From the NCBI RefSeq assembly GCF_014805625.2, contig NW_023998540.1:1-64000 (forward strand): a stretch of 64,000 nucleotides of DNA. Reading direction: 5' to 3'. Both the position numbers and the translations under genes were made by a program. Under the pieces are notes generated by a model, which made no database searches, had not been told where the DNA came from, and saw only the letters and a list, made by a program, of their open reading frames with translations. Shown one piece after another: positions 50,333 through 60,900 of the stretch. The stretch comes from Glossina fuscipes. Lineage: Eukaryota > Arthropoda > Insecta > Diptera > Glossinidae. Each line of letters begins with the position of its first letter. Within the stretch, counting starts at the first letter, position 1.

Positions 50333-50791
50333 TTGCTAAATATTTTTTTTCAATTAACTCTTAAAATAGCATTAAAAATGTATACCAATTGTGTAAATGT
50401 GTCAAAAAATGTGAGCATATATTCCTTGCCTAGATACGAGGGATATACAAAAACTTACAATTGTCATCCTAAACACTACCCATTAAATATTTTTCCCGAA
50501 TTTTTCGCATTTGAATACGCATACGCATGTCAGCGTAAGGCAGTTAGTCAATTTAAGCCCGACCCCGTCCTCGCAGCTGTTTTATTACCCTTCCTTTATG
50601 CGCTCGTAGAAATATGGTGTAAACGTTCACGGTCATGGGTTCAACTTGACAACCTGCACTTCACAGAAAATATTGAATTAAGTAACCTTCGTTGTAAACA
50701 TGATTTAAATGAAAACTTCTGCCCACCGATATGGCCCGAGATAGATAACAAACAGGCTCTTTTTGGACGTAAGTCTGAAATAGTCGGTTAG
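50333..50791 (+). other. Unexplained 152-codon ORF
   Basis: Apart from three known genes and one low-complexity frame, this is the longest ORF in the window. It contains …SLPRYEGYTKTYNCHPKHYP, a hydrophobic VLAAVLLPFLYALVEIWCK and a Cys/Trp-containing tail ending RKSEIVG. It stops about 25 bases before a palindrome-headed repeat. I do not recognise it. It may be an old transposon piece or chance. Confidence 0.2.
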
Positions 50792-50812
50792 TAGGGCAGA
50801 AGTAAATGAGAC

Positions 50813-51300
50813 AAGTAAGAAAATTATATTCGGTCGTTATCGAATTTTTTTTACTTATCACCGTTATCCTAAGAATGACTAAAAAAAAGGGAAACGAACT
50901 AAATTATCGGATTCCTAATACTCGTCGTACTTATATCGTGTATATGCTGTACTTTATGAGTAACAATCAAAAAACGTAGACGGCAAAGCTGTTCATAGTT
51001 TTTGTTGTACAGGCGTTGTGTGGGCGTTATAGGCATATATACAGGCGTATTCTTCGGCCTGTTTAAACCATTTTAAAATTCTTTTGCAAATTTGCACGCG
51101 AAAGAATGTTGGCCACAGATGCTAAACAATTGGGCAGACGGACATATGGGCAGACGAGCATTGACGAGCAATAGGCAACACTAAAGCCAATTTGGCTAAA
51201 CTTGTTTCGTTATTCATACGCGTCAAGCAATTTTTTGACGAAACAAATGTATTTTTACAAGCTTTACAAGCATCTGCCGTTTAATTGTATACATCTATGG
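50813..51300 (+). repeat. Palindrome-headed element, 5' part
   Basis: AAGTAAGAAAATTATATTCGG at 50812 and the head ATTCGGTCGTTATCGAAT, then the shared middle AGGCGTATTCTTCGGCCTG and a GGGCAGACGGACATATGG tract. The 3' end is lost. Confidence 0.6.
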
Positions 51301-51936
51301 AGGGTTCTCATACAATGAAATAAGGAACATTTCTAGTTCGAATTATGATAGGATAGTGTAAGAAATAAAGTTTTTTTTTAAATTAAAAATCAAATCCTTT
51401 TTTTATTGATATTGTAACTCTTTTCTCATTTTGCAAGATAATCATAATGTTTCATGTAAGCATATAATAGGCTTTCTATTTTTTTTTTTTTTTTTTTTTA
51501 AGTTTTAGAACGTTTTACATTTAAAATGAATCGTATTGTTTCGTAAGTCATTTTGCACGGTTTTGTGGAATTGTCTTTTTATAATAACGTGGAAGTGAAG
51601 GAAAATATTATCTGAAATAAATTTTTTTCTTTTTTTTTTTTTTACTAAATATAATATATAACTAATATAGTCTCCCTTTTTATTGCAATACACGTCAGAA
51701 TGATGTTTTGCAACATAAGTAAAAAATAAAATACATACCGGGAAATGAAGAAGAAAGACATGCACTTTTTTTTGTTTTGTTTGTTTTATGATTATCTTAA
51801 AAAATCGTCCGATTATGTTTGGGTGTTAGCTACACAGAATCTTTAAACGAAATTAAAATATAACACTGAAATGGCAAATTCGTTCTGTTCCAAGGATCAT
51901 TCATTTTGCACACCTTTGAAAACAAGAACCAATAAG

Positions 51937-52787
51937 AAAATTATATTCGGTCATGACCGAATCTTCTATACCCATCATCGTTATTATAAAATTAGAAAAA
52001 AAAAAGAACTAGATTTTGATACTCTATAATATCGGGTAGGCGCAACTTTCTTCTTTTATTTTCTGAATAAAAACGAAAATTTATACGGTGGTACGTATTG
52101 TGCGTGTGTATGAGTAGCAAGCAAAAATAAGGTAAGCAAAAGAGTTCACAGTTTTTGTTGTAAAAGCGTGTAGGCGTTGTCCTGTGACCAAACTTGTAGG
52201 CGATATCTTCATTTTTGCACTACGAAGAATGTTGAGGATAGATGGACAGACTTACATGCATACCAACTTTGACAACTGCCAAGAACTTATGTACTTTATG
52301 CGTTTCTGCGCGTTATAGAGGGATTAAAAAAAATTAATATAGGGTAGACGTGGTCAACTCTTTCCATTTTTACCTATAAATAAACGTTCAAATTTTTGTA
52401 GATTTATCTGCATTGGTTCATAACCAATGAGCATAGAACTAATTTGCTATATCCCTTGAAAGACAGAGGTGTTCAGAGGAGTTCATATAGCATTGCAGGC
52501 ATACGCTTCAAAAAACCATTCCATTATCAATACCAACCTGCGTGCAAGAACTTTCAATGTTTGTGCTAAATTTGAAATCGCTTGCTGCACTTTTGCGAGC
52601 AGGAAAATACATTACATAGATAAATAGATAGATAGATGGATGGATGGATGGACATGCTAAAATCGCTTTAGAATTTGATGTTGATCAAAAACACGTATAC
52701 TTTGTTGCGTCTCTCAAGTCTCTCTGAACGTTATACACGTTTTGACAAAATCATTGATTATCTTTCGTTGATGATGGGTATAAAAAA
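51937..52787 (+). repeat. Palindrome-headed element, near-complete reference copy
   Basis: The head carries the perfect 18-base palindrome ATTCGGTCATGACCGAAT followed by TCTTCTATACCCATCATCG. The end is CGTTGATGATGGGTATAAAA, so the two CCCATCATC words are in inverted orientation at the two ends. The middle has GATGGATGGATGGATGGACA and ATACTTTGTTGCGTCTCTC. At ~850 bases with no ORF, it looks non-autonomous and in layout resembles fly DINE/INE (Helitron-like) elements. Confidence 0.65.
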
Positions 52788-52789
52788 CA

Positions 52790-54480
52790 TCCGGTGATAA
52801 AAAACAAAGTAATGTGATATCTAGTAAACGTATATTTTATATATAGATATATATATATACATATATATATATATTCTTTTCTTACATATACACATATTTC
52901 CTAATAAATCCTTTTTTATTATTTACTTTATATCACTTCATATTAGTTTTTTTGTTTTTTTTCGTTATTTTATTTGTCAGTAATGGGTTTCATACGGATT
53001 GCAACAAAGAACGAGAGAGAGAGAATTTTGAAATTCATTATTTAGAAGAAAAAATTTAAATAAAGGCGAAGCGGCAAGAGCAACAATTATTATTCTGTTT
53101 TATTTTATTTTCATTTCATTTCGTTTCATTTTTATTCAGTAATTTTTATAAAAACTTCTTATATATTCATTCCATCAATTTTTTCCTTAGGATTTCTATG
53201 CACGATTTAAAGAAAAAAACAAAAAAAAAAAAAATTAATATATATATTTTTTAAATTAGTCTAATATTATGCTCTCAGTACTTTAAAAGAGTAGAGTAAA
53301 ATACGCAGAGATATATATTTCATAAGATGAAATATTTCATCTTCATAAAAGAAAATGAAAAACGCGTGTAAAAAAAAAAAAAGTCAAGAACGCTTTTAAA
53401 AGCACTTTAAAATTATTCTTCATCTTAATTATTCAAGTGCACCGTGAACGAAAGTTTCTCGAGCGATAGTAGATGTATTCATAGGTGAGTGAGGAGGAAT
53501 TTTATTTTTCGTAGTTAATTCTTACATCTTTGTCAGAAATTTCGTAATCTTCATTTGCTCGTCGATTTAATGGACGTCATTCTTGTAAAGCGGTAGCTGT
53601 TGTTGGTTGGTGTTGCAATAGCGGTAATCGTTTCATATATGCGTGTAAATATGTATGTATATATATACATAAATATATGTAAATTTATAAATCCATAACA
53701 TTCAAAATAATTTCGAAAAGTCATAGTCCGTAAAGTTTAGATTTTCACTAAAATTGAAAAGAGAAGAAGAGAAAACAAATCAAGAAAAACAAAAAAAAAA
53801 AAAAAAGAAGAGAAAAAACAAAATTAATATGAAAATTTGTAAAAGAGATTTTTCAAATAACATTCAATTAAACACACATATTCTTCTATTCTATTATGTT
53901 AACCGTAAACAACGCTAAGTACTATGAAAGTCGAAAGTTAAACAACAATTAGGCAAACAACAAAGTAGGAGAAGCAGGCAGGTGCATGCAGAAAAAATTT
54001 TAAAAGACTTTTTTTTTTCTTTTCTTTCTAATTTAGTTTTAACGCTTCCGATAGGAGCAAAGTATTGAGAATGTTTCATGAATACACAGACACACAAAAA
54101 TGTTCATAACATATATACATATGTATATACATATATGTATATATGTATACATGTATATTTATAAAATAAAGGCATGCATATTTTATATTTTTCTTATAAT
54201 AATATTTATACCATTTTGTTAATTATTTACTCTTAGCTTTTCTTTTTTTTTTTGTTGCTTTGTCTTTTAAAATCTTTGGTTCTTAATTTTTCTAGTTAGG
54301 TATGAGTGCGGTTCCATTTTCTAAAAATTCATTATGCAATGTTTGTTTTTTATCTTTTCATTTTTTTTCATTACTTGTTATTAATAAGTCTAAAGATGCA
54401 TTATGGTGCTATTTTGCAGGCTAAATGAAATGAAATTAAAAATTCATAAAAATTGATATTGAAATTTACTTTATTTTGAT
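52790..54480. other. Homopolymer-rich unique stretch
   Basis: It contains (TA)n and (ATAC)n runs, poly-A/T and purine tracts, and no transposon family member I can name. Neither strand gives a supported gene; a small minus frame with an internal TGA (53502-53636) is discussed separately. Confidence 0.4.
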
Positions 54481-54489
54481 TAGTATATA

Positions 54490-55537
54490 TAGGAGGTGTG
54501 TTCAAAAAAAAAAAAAAAAAAAACCGGCAACTTTTCAAATTTCGAATTTTTTCCTTTTTCTTTTTTTTTTTTTTGGTTAAGTTCGCATCCATGTCTTCTA
54601 CATATGTTGGCGTTAACAGCCATTTTGCATTTTTACTTTGTTTTCGACAGATGTAAAAGTGAGTGAGTTTGATTATTTTTTTGGTATCGAGCAATGAATG
54701 TTATGGAAGAGAATAAATTATATCCATCACAAAGTTGACTGGGGTAAAAAAAATGTTCATAAGTATTACAAGCTCTTCACACAAGGCCGAGAAAATGTTA
54801 ATAACGATGCCCATGCTGGACATCTCAGCACATCAACAATCGTGAAACGTGTAGCAGCAAACCTTTTTCCGAAATTGCTGCATTTTTACCGAAAGAGTAC
54901 CGTAGCATAAACATCGCTCAGGAACCCTTGAATGACGTCAACGACTATCCGGATTTGTTCAGAAGGGTCATAAGTCGAAACCCAAACCCTAGCATTTCAA
55001 TGGAAGCAATTAGAAGAGTCAAGACCGAGAGAGCACGTCAAGTTCGCTCAAAGTTCGAAAAGTGGTGTTCGCTTTTCTCTCGGATTGCAATGGTGTGGTG
55101 CATCGTGAGTTCTTGTCGCGCAGTCATTAGGAAATATTAGCTTGAAGTTATGTGCCGTTTGCGTGATGCAAAACAGAAAAAAAAGCCTGGGATTGTGTGG
55201 AACAATCTGTTATGAATATTGGACAACGATAATGTGCCAGCTAACATAACAAGTCGTGGCTTTTTCGAAATTGTTTGCCCAAAAAGAACACTATAATCTT
55301 GCCTCAGTCACGCTATTCACCGGGCTTGAGTTCTGCGACTTTTTCCTGCAAGCAAATCTGAAAAAATTTAGGAAAAGACGGAGCTTTCCCGCGATTCCCG
55401 CGAGGATTGTAAAAAGCGCTGACACAAGTTTATCGTATTTAAGAGGGATTACTTTGAGGGGAACAACATAAATATTTGTGAATAAATATTTTTCGAGAAA
55501 AAGAAAGTTACCTTTTCTTTTGAACGCACCTCGTATA
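54490..55537 (+). mobile_element. mariner element with both ends, defective transposase
   Basis: Ends are AGGAGGTGTGTTCAAAA at the left and GAACGCACCTCGTATA at the right. Frames resemble mariner transposase in order: YYKLFTQGRENVNNDAHAGH (the …WYKRFTEGRE… region), KRVAANLFPKLLHF, LNDVNDYPDLFRRVI, ERARQVRSK, and near the end a frame-shifted …YFEGD motif. Several frameshifts and stops make it non-autonomous at best. At ~1.05 kb it is ~200 bases short of a full mariner. Confidence 0.8.
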
Positions 55538-55624
55538 TGTATACATAATAATAAGAATTATGTACCATTTCCATCACTTTTTGTTTGATAGGTATGTAAG
55601 TCAATTAAGCATGGAATTTGCAAA

Positions 55625-55659
<35 letters not shown>

Positions 55660-55662
55660 TTC
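55625..55662. repeat. (GT)n(AT)n microsatellite
   Basis: Twelve TG units running into TA units. Confidence 0.95.
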
Positions 55663-55679
55663 TATAAGCGTTGATATTG

Positions 55680-57740
55680 ATTGTTAGTTATGTGATAAAC
55701 GGATAATAATACTTTGAATTTGTGAATATGCTTTGGCCATAAATTATTAACTGCCTCAAGTGAGTGGAGAAACAAGGATGTGAAAATTTCTTATGTATCT
55801 CCCTCTCTCCCATCCTCTCTCACTTCCATCGTTCCCTATCGCGTATATATTCATTGAAATGGTAAAGAAAGGAAGAAGGCAGAAAGAAAAGGTGGGAAAG
55901 AGAGAAAATTTGTTAACAAAATGCAAAAAGAATAAAAAAGAAAACTATGTTCGACCAGTAGCCAACTTCTTATACCCATCGCCCTTTGATATTAATCAAT
56001 AATAAGTAGAGTTTATAAGGGTCCCGAAACTTCTTTTGATGAAAGAATGAAATTTTAATATTTTCTAACTTTGAATAAGCGGAGCCGATTTGCTCTATTT
56101 ATGGCCTCGGTGGTCGAGTTATGTCGTACTGTAATAATCATGCCCTTTGACCGATTTGGTTCAATTTCAATAGCAACGTGAATGCAAGGGCTTCCAATCT
56201 TCGCGCCAATTTTGAAGTCGGTGGCTGCATTTTTGTCGTCTTTCCAAATGTTTGCGGTTAGGATCACGAGACCAATATATATTGGAAAATTTACCCGTAT
56301 TTTATATGAAAAATCCTACTTTAAAGTTGTTTGACACGTTTCTCAGCAGTCGAATGCGGGAATGGCAAATAAGTTATATGCGGGTTACTCTTAAACATGG
56401 AATTCAAAATGCCATTATCGACCAAATCGATAATATTCTTCGAGACTGAAATATCCGGAACGCGGTTTGGCATACTTTTAGATTTATAACTGCAATTACC
56501 CACGTTCTCACATAAATTTTTACACGCAGTCGATACGTTGCTTCTTTTCTGGAACTCAAACTAAGTACAATGCTTTCTACCTACTACCACTGTGCCCGAC
56601 TTTGGAACAACCTACCAGGAGCGGTTTTTCCCACCGTACTCAATGTCCCCATTTTCGAGTCGAACATTCAAAAACACGACTCTCTCTTTCTCTCCACCAT
56701 TCCCTTCCTATAACACTTCCCGATAAATACCACCATGCCCGCCCGTATAGGCGACGTCCCTTGAGTAGGTGGCCATAGAAAAAAAATCTTATTCACTCCG
56801 CACTTCGTAATTAACCGGTGAAAAGTGAATAATAAGACGCCAAATAGCGCGTTCTAATCACTTACTTTGTCGTCACAAGTGAAGTTACCAGTTGCTAAAA
56901 TACGACAGAAATTTCTCGCTAGCCTATTAGGATGTAAAGACAAATCTAAAGTAACCCCGAGTTTTCAAGTGCATTCTATGCCGGGATATTACGAATCGGA
57001 GAGAAATGTTTTACGTGCACACTTTTTGATAGCGGGTATAAGAATGTTGTGAATAAAAATAGATATACATATATATGTGCACCGTTACTCAAGCTGCACA
57101 GTAAATCTATAACGCAATGCTTGTTAAATTACATTTGAACTTATGTTAGAAGCAATTTTTGACATGAAGGGGGGAAAAAGTGTTAAGCCTTGAGAAGAGT
57201 TGAGAAGTTGTGCTAATACAACAACTATATATATCGCTATACACAGATATATTTACATTGTGAAAGTCAAATAACCTACAATTATGTTAGTGAGGAAAAG
57301 AAATAAGAAGGGTATGCTAATGAATTATTTATGCATTTAATAATTTCAAGTGAAATGAAAAAAGTGATTGGCTGTTTAATTGATGGTCAATGGTGGCAGG
57401 TCGTAGCGGTGGTCACAGGTGATTGGGTGAATGAATTAAATGAGTTAATTCTCACTAAAAAATTGAACAAACAAGAAGGAAGGAAAATGTTGCAAGATGA
57501 CGGTGTACGGGCGAAAAAAATATAAGAAACAAACTAACGAAAACATGGGAGGAAAAAGAGGAGGAAATTTATGAAACATAGTTAAAGCAAGAAAAACAGT
57601 AAAAAAAAACAAAAATATTAAATACCTTCAGCCAATTGAGAATGTTGAGAATATACGTCGCTTAATACGTCAATTGTTCGCGTTTTCCGCCACCAAGGAA
57701 GAGAAAATAGCGATAATGAATATATAATGCTTAATTATAA
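55680..57740. other. Intergenic DNA downstream of the STAT gene
   Basis: It holds a fragment resembling the interspersed elements near 56095-56230 (CGGTGGTCGAGTTATGTCG). Short ORFs at 56252-56503 run on both strands. No gene supported. STAT's 3'UTR probably ends near 57740. Confidence 0.4.
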
Positions 57741-57750
57741 TTATTATTAG

Positions 57751-57756
57751 TTTATT
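57751..57756 (-). promoter_or_regulatory. Stat92E: Candidate STAT poly(A) signal
   Basis: The reverse complement is AATAAA, 87 bases past the STAT stop codon. A longer 3'UTR is possible. Confidence 0.4.
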
Positions 57757-57842
57757 TAGACATTCATTCGTAAACATTTTTGACATGATCAGACTTTTTT
57801 TTCTAGGCATTTTAAGCATGCGCACCCTTATGCGCATATATT

Positions 57843-57939
57843 TCAATACATTTCCCAATTAACATCTGCAATATTAAAATTCGCTCCATTGATAAGCATA
57901 TCGAGATCTTCAGTGGTAATGTTATTGCACACAGCAGAG
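57843..57939 (-). CDS. Stat92E: STAT last coding exon (acidic C-terminus)
   Basis: The acceptor GAAATCAG (AG at 57940-57941) takes the phase-2 join AG|C. The frame SAVCNNITTEDLDMLINGAN, then FNIADVNWEMY, ends at TGA. The short acidic and hydrophobic tail resembles STAT transactivation ends. Only 31 residues long, it lies in a different frame from the longer ORF overlapping it. Confidence 0.85.
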
Positions 57940-60900
57940 CTGATTTCGAGTTACAGATAAAGAAAGAGTAAACTTGAGAACAATATTTTTTTACGTTAAT
58001 GACTAAACACAAAAGATGATATACGCAATGATATCGAAATCGGCGAAATAAGAGAGATGTTAAGTAGTAATTGCTTTTACGGTTACTGATTATCCCAAAA
58101 AAAAAAAAAGGAAAGCCAAAAAAAAAAAAATTATTTCATGGTGAACGAATTTTGTATATCCATCACCGTTGCCCTAGAAGAAGACTAAACAAAGAAAAAC
58201 TAAATTCCGTGTTGTATAATATTGGACGGGCGCGATTGAGTTTTCCTATTTTTCAAATTAAAAAGTGCAATTTATATGATGTGTGTGTGTTGTATTGTAT
58301 GACTACAATTGTTCACAATGTTTGTTGTATAGGCGAGTGGGCGTTATAAACATGTCGTTTGATCGGCTTTGGTCATTTCCAAATTCTTGAACAGACGAAC
58401 AGAGGGAAATGCGTAGGTGCATTCCGCATTTGAAATTGGACGAGAATTTTCATACTTGTTGGGGCTTTTTAGCCCCATGATTATGCGCTTTACAAAGTTT
58501 TGGTACACAATAGTAGTTGATAGCCAATTATTCCAATTTCACCCACAGAATATACGCTCAGATCTTTGTAGATTTATCTGTTGAGTATCGAGCAAAAAAC
58601 AAGGAAAGCAAAATCTTCTCAGCTTCTATTGTATAGGCATGTAGGTACGTCTTTTGACTGGTGTACGTCATTTTCACATTTTTTGCAAATTTGTAGGCGA
58701 TATCTTCACTTTTACACTAATTACTAAACTGTATTACAAACTTTGGCAAACGGACACACGGACAGACACCTTACGTGCATTCCGTTTGTTAGTGAGTAAT
58801 GTGCAAAAAACCAATTATTTATTCCTTCTGAAAAACTAATATTTACTCAGTTTACGTAGTGCTGTAGTCGCGTCCTTCGATCCCTTTGACCCATATTCAA
58901 TACCAATCTGCTTTCAATGTTTGTGCCAAATCTGAAGTCGATGGCTTAATTTTTGCGGCCAGGGTTATCTTTTTACAACAGACATTACACAGACGGACAG
59001 AATACGCGACGGACCGGCTTAAATCTATTCAAGAATACATATATTTTGTGGGTTCCCTGAAGCTCCCTTCTGAGCATTGCAAACGTTTTAACAAGGCGAA
59101 TACAGCCTTCATCCTCCGATGATGGATATAAAAAGAATAAAATATTAAATATCTATGCATAAATTCCAAATGAGAAATCGGACAAATTATTAGCGTAAAT
59201 GTGTTGATTGGTCAAACGTTGAGAGTACGGGGGAGTTTTGTCATTCTCACATGTCGAGCAGTATCGGGTGAAGGCTTGATTTGGTGAAGATTAATAGTAA
59301 CGGATCAACTAGTAGATCCACGAGCCCTTGAAAAGCAAGCATTTTAAAAAATGTCTCTCATAACTTTGCTCTAAAACACTTCACCACACAGCTTCACTCT
59401 CCGTATTCTGCATATTTTTTCGCAAACTTATACACAAAGAATTTATAATTTTTTGTTGAAGAAAAGTGTGATAAATATGGGAACAATTTTCAGTTTTTAT
59501 TTAATATGCAAAACATTCCATATGAAAAGGAAAAGAAAGAGCAGACGAAAAAACAAGTATGAACGCACTCTGCAAAGTTTTAACAGATTTATGCATAAAT
59601 TCAATAAGAATCTTACGAATGTTTTCAATTGTGCTTTGTCTACTGTGCAAAGAGAAAAGAAACTTATAAGAAGATGGAAATATACAATAAATGGATGTTA
59701 GAGAGGTCATCGAATGCGAGCAAATAAAGAATGAAAAATAAAGCTGCGTCTAAATTAAAACTTCACGAGTTGGCCAATAGCAATAATTTTGAACTGCAAG
59801 CCTTTAGCATAATTGACAACAAATTCAAAGATTTTTATTATTCTGCTTTCATTTCTCTTCAATAAGCGTGTAACAATGCAATGCAATGCAATGTAATGTA
59901 ATGTAATGTACATGTTTTAACATGTACTTTGTTTAGGTTAAATTTGAATGATTAATAAAATGATAAAAAAAACACTTGTACTTACCTTTCCATTGTCACG
60001 TCCTGTGAATGCGGCGATTGTATCTGATGCTGTGGTGTTCCACTTAAATTATTTTCAATAGCTGGCACATGAGCTTTTATAGTATTCGTTACGTATCCGT
60101 CACGACGTGTTGTCTCATCTGAAATGTTGAAAAATGATTTGATTAATGGTGGAGCTCTCCTTTGATTGAGATTTGTTTATCTTATTCGTGAGAAACCTAA
60201 CACTAGCACCTAACTTCAAGCTTTTTTGAAGGATTTTCGGCTCATTATGCATCTTTTCGTTAAGAGAATTTAAATCAATATATATGTAACAACAATTATA
60301 TTTGCATCAAAGCGGCACTTAATTACTGATTTGCGAGTATAGTATAGTGCACCCTGGGAACAACTTTTAAAATAAAAGAAGAAAAGTAAAACCGCTCTTC
60401 AGCATTCGAATTCGCTTTAGTAGTAATGGCTAAGCTGAAGACCTATATATATTTAATTTATTTTTTACTTACCCATTCTTTGTGTATAAAATTCGCCAAA
60501 AGCATCGTCGCGTTGACGATTTGACGGATAAACGCAACGCAAAGCATCGATATCGTGTATGCGATCAGCAAGACAACGTATATTTAAATCACGAGCGGTC
60601 CACGGTGATAACATTAAAACTGAATTTTGGTCATTCACTAAACCTACAGTAATACCACCTAAAGAGAAAGGGAAAAGTGTTTTAATTTTTCAAATAACAT
60701 TCAAAGATATTTTTTAAATGAACGGTAGCTTAGGGTGAATGCAATTTCTAATCGTACCCAATTCACTGTCCGAGAAGCGCAATAGGAATGTGCCTGGTGG
60801 CGATACCCGCAATAGCTCATCAGCTTTACGCTTATTAATAAATCCAACAATTAAACCAGCCTTCCAAAGGCTTAACAAATGATCTTTGGTTAGTTTCATG

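Noticed and set aside
53539..53598. Plus-strand exon KFRNLHLLVDLMDVILVKR after a TTTGTCAG acceptor
   Set aside because: Only 19 codons before a stop, and it overlaps a minus frame just as open; nothing joins to it.
54698..55471. Three ORFs of 70-71 codons as separate genes
   Set aside because: They are pieces of one broken mariner transposase.
57812..58012. 66-codon minus ORF over the STAT C-terminus
   Set aside because: Wrong frame: the STAT exon uses a different frame fixed by the phase-2 splice join.
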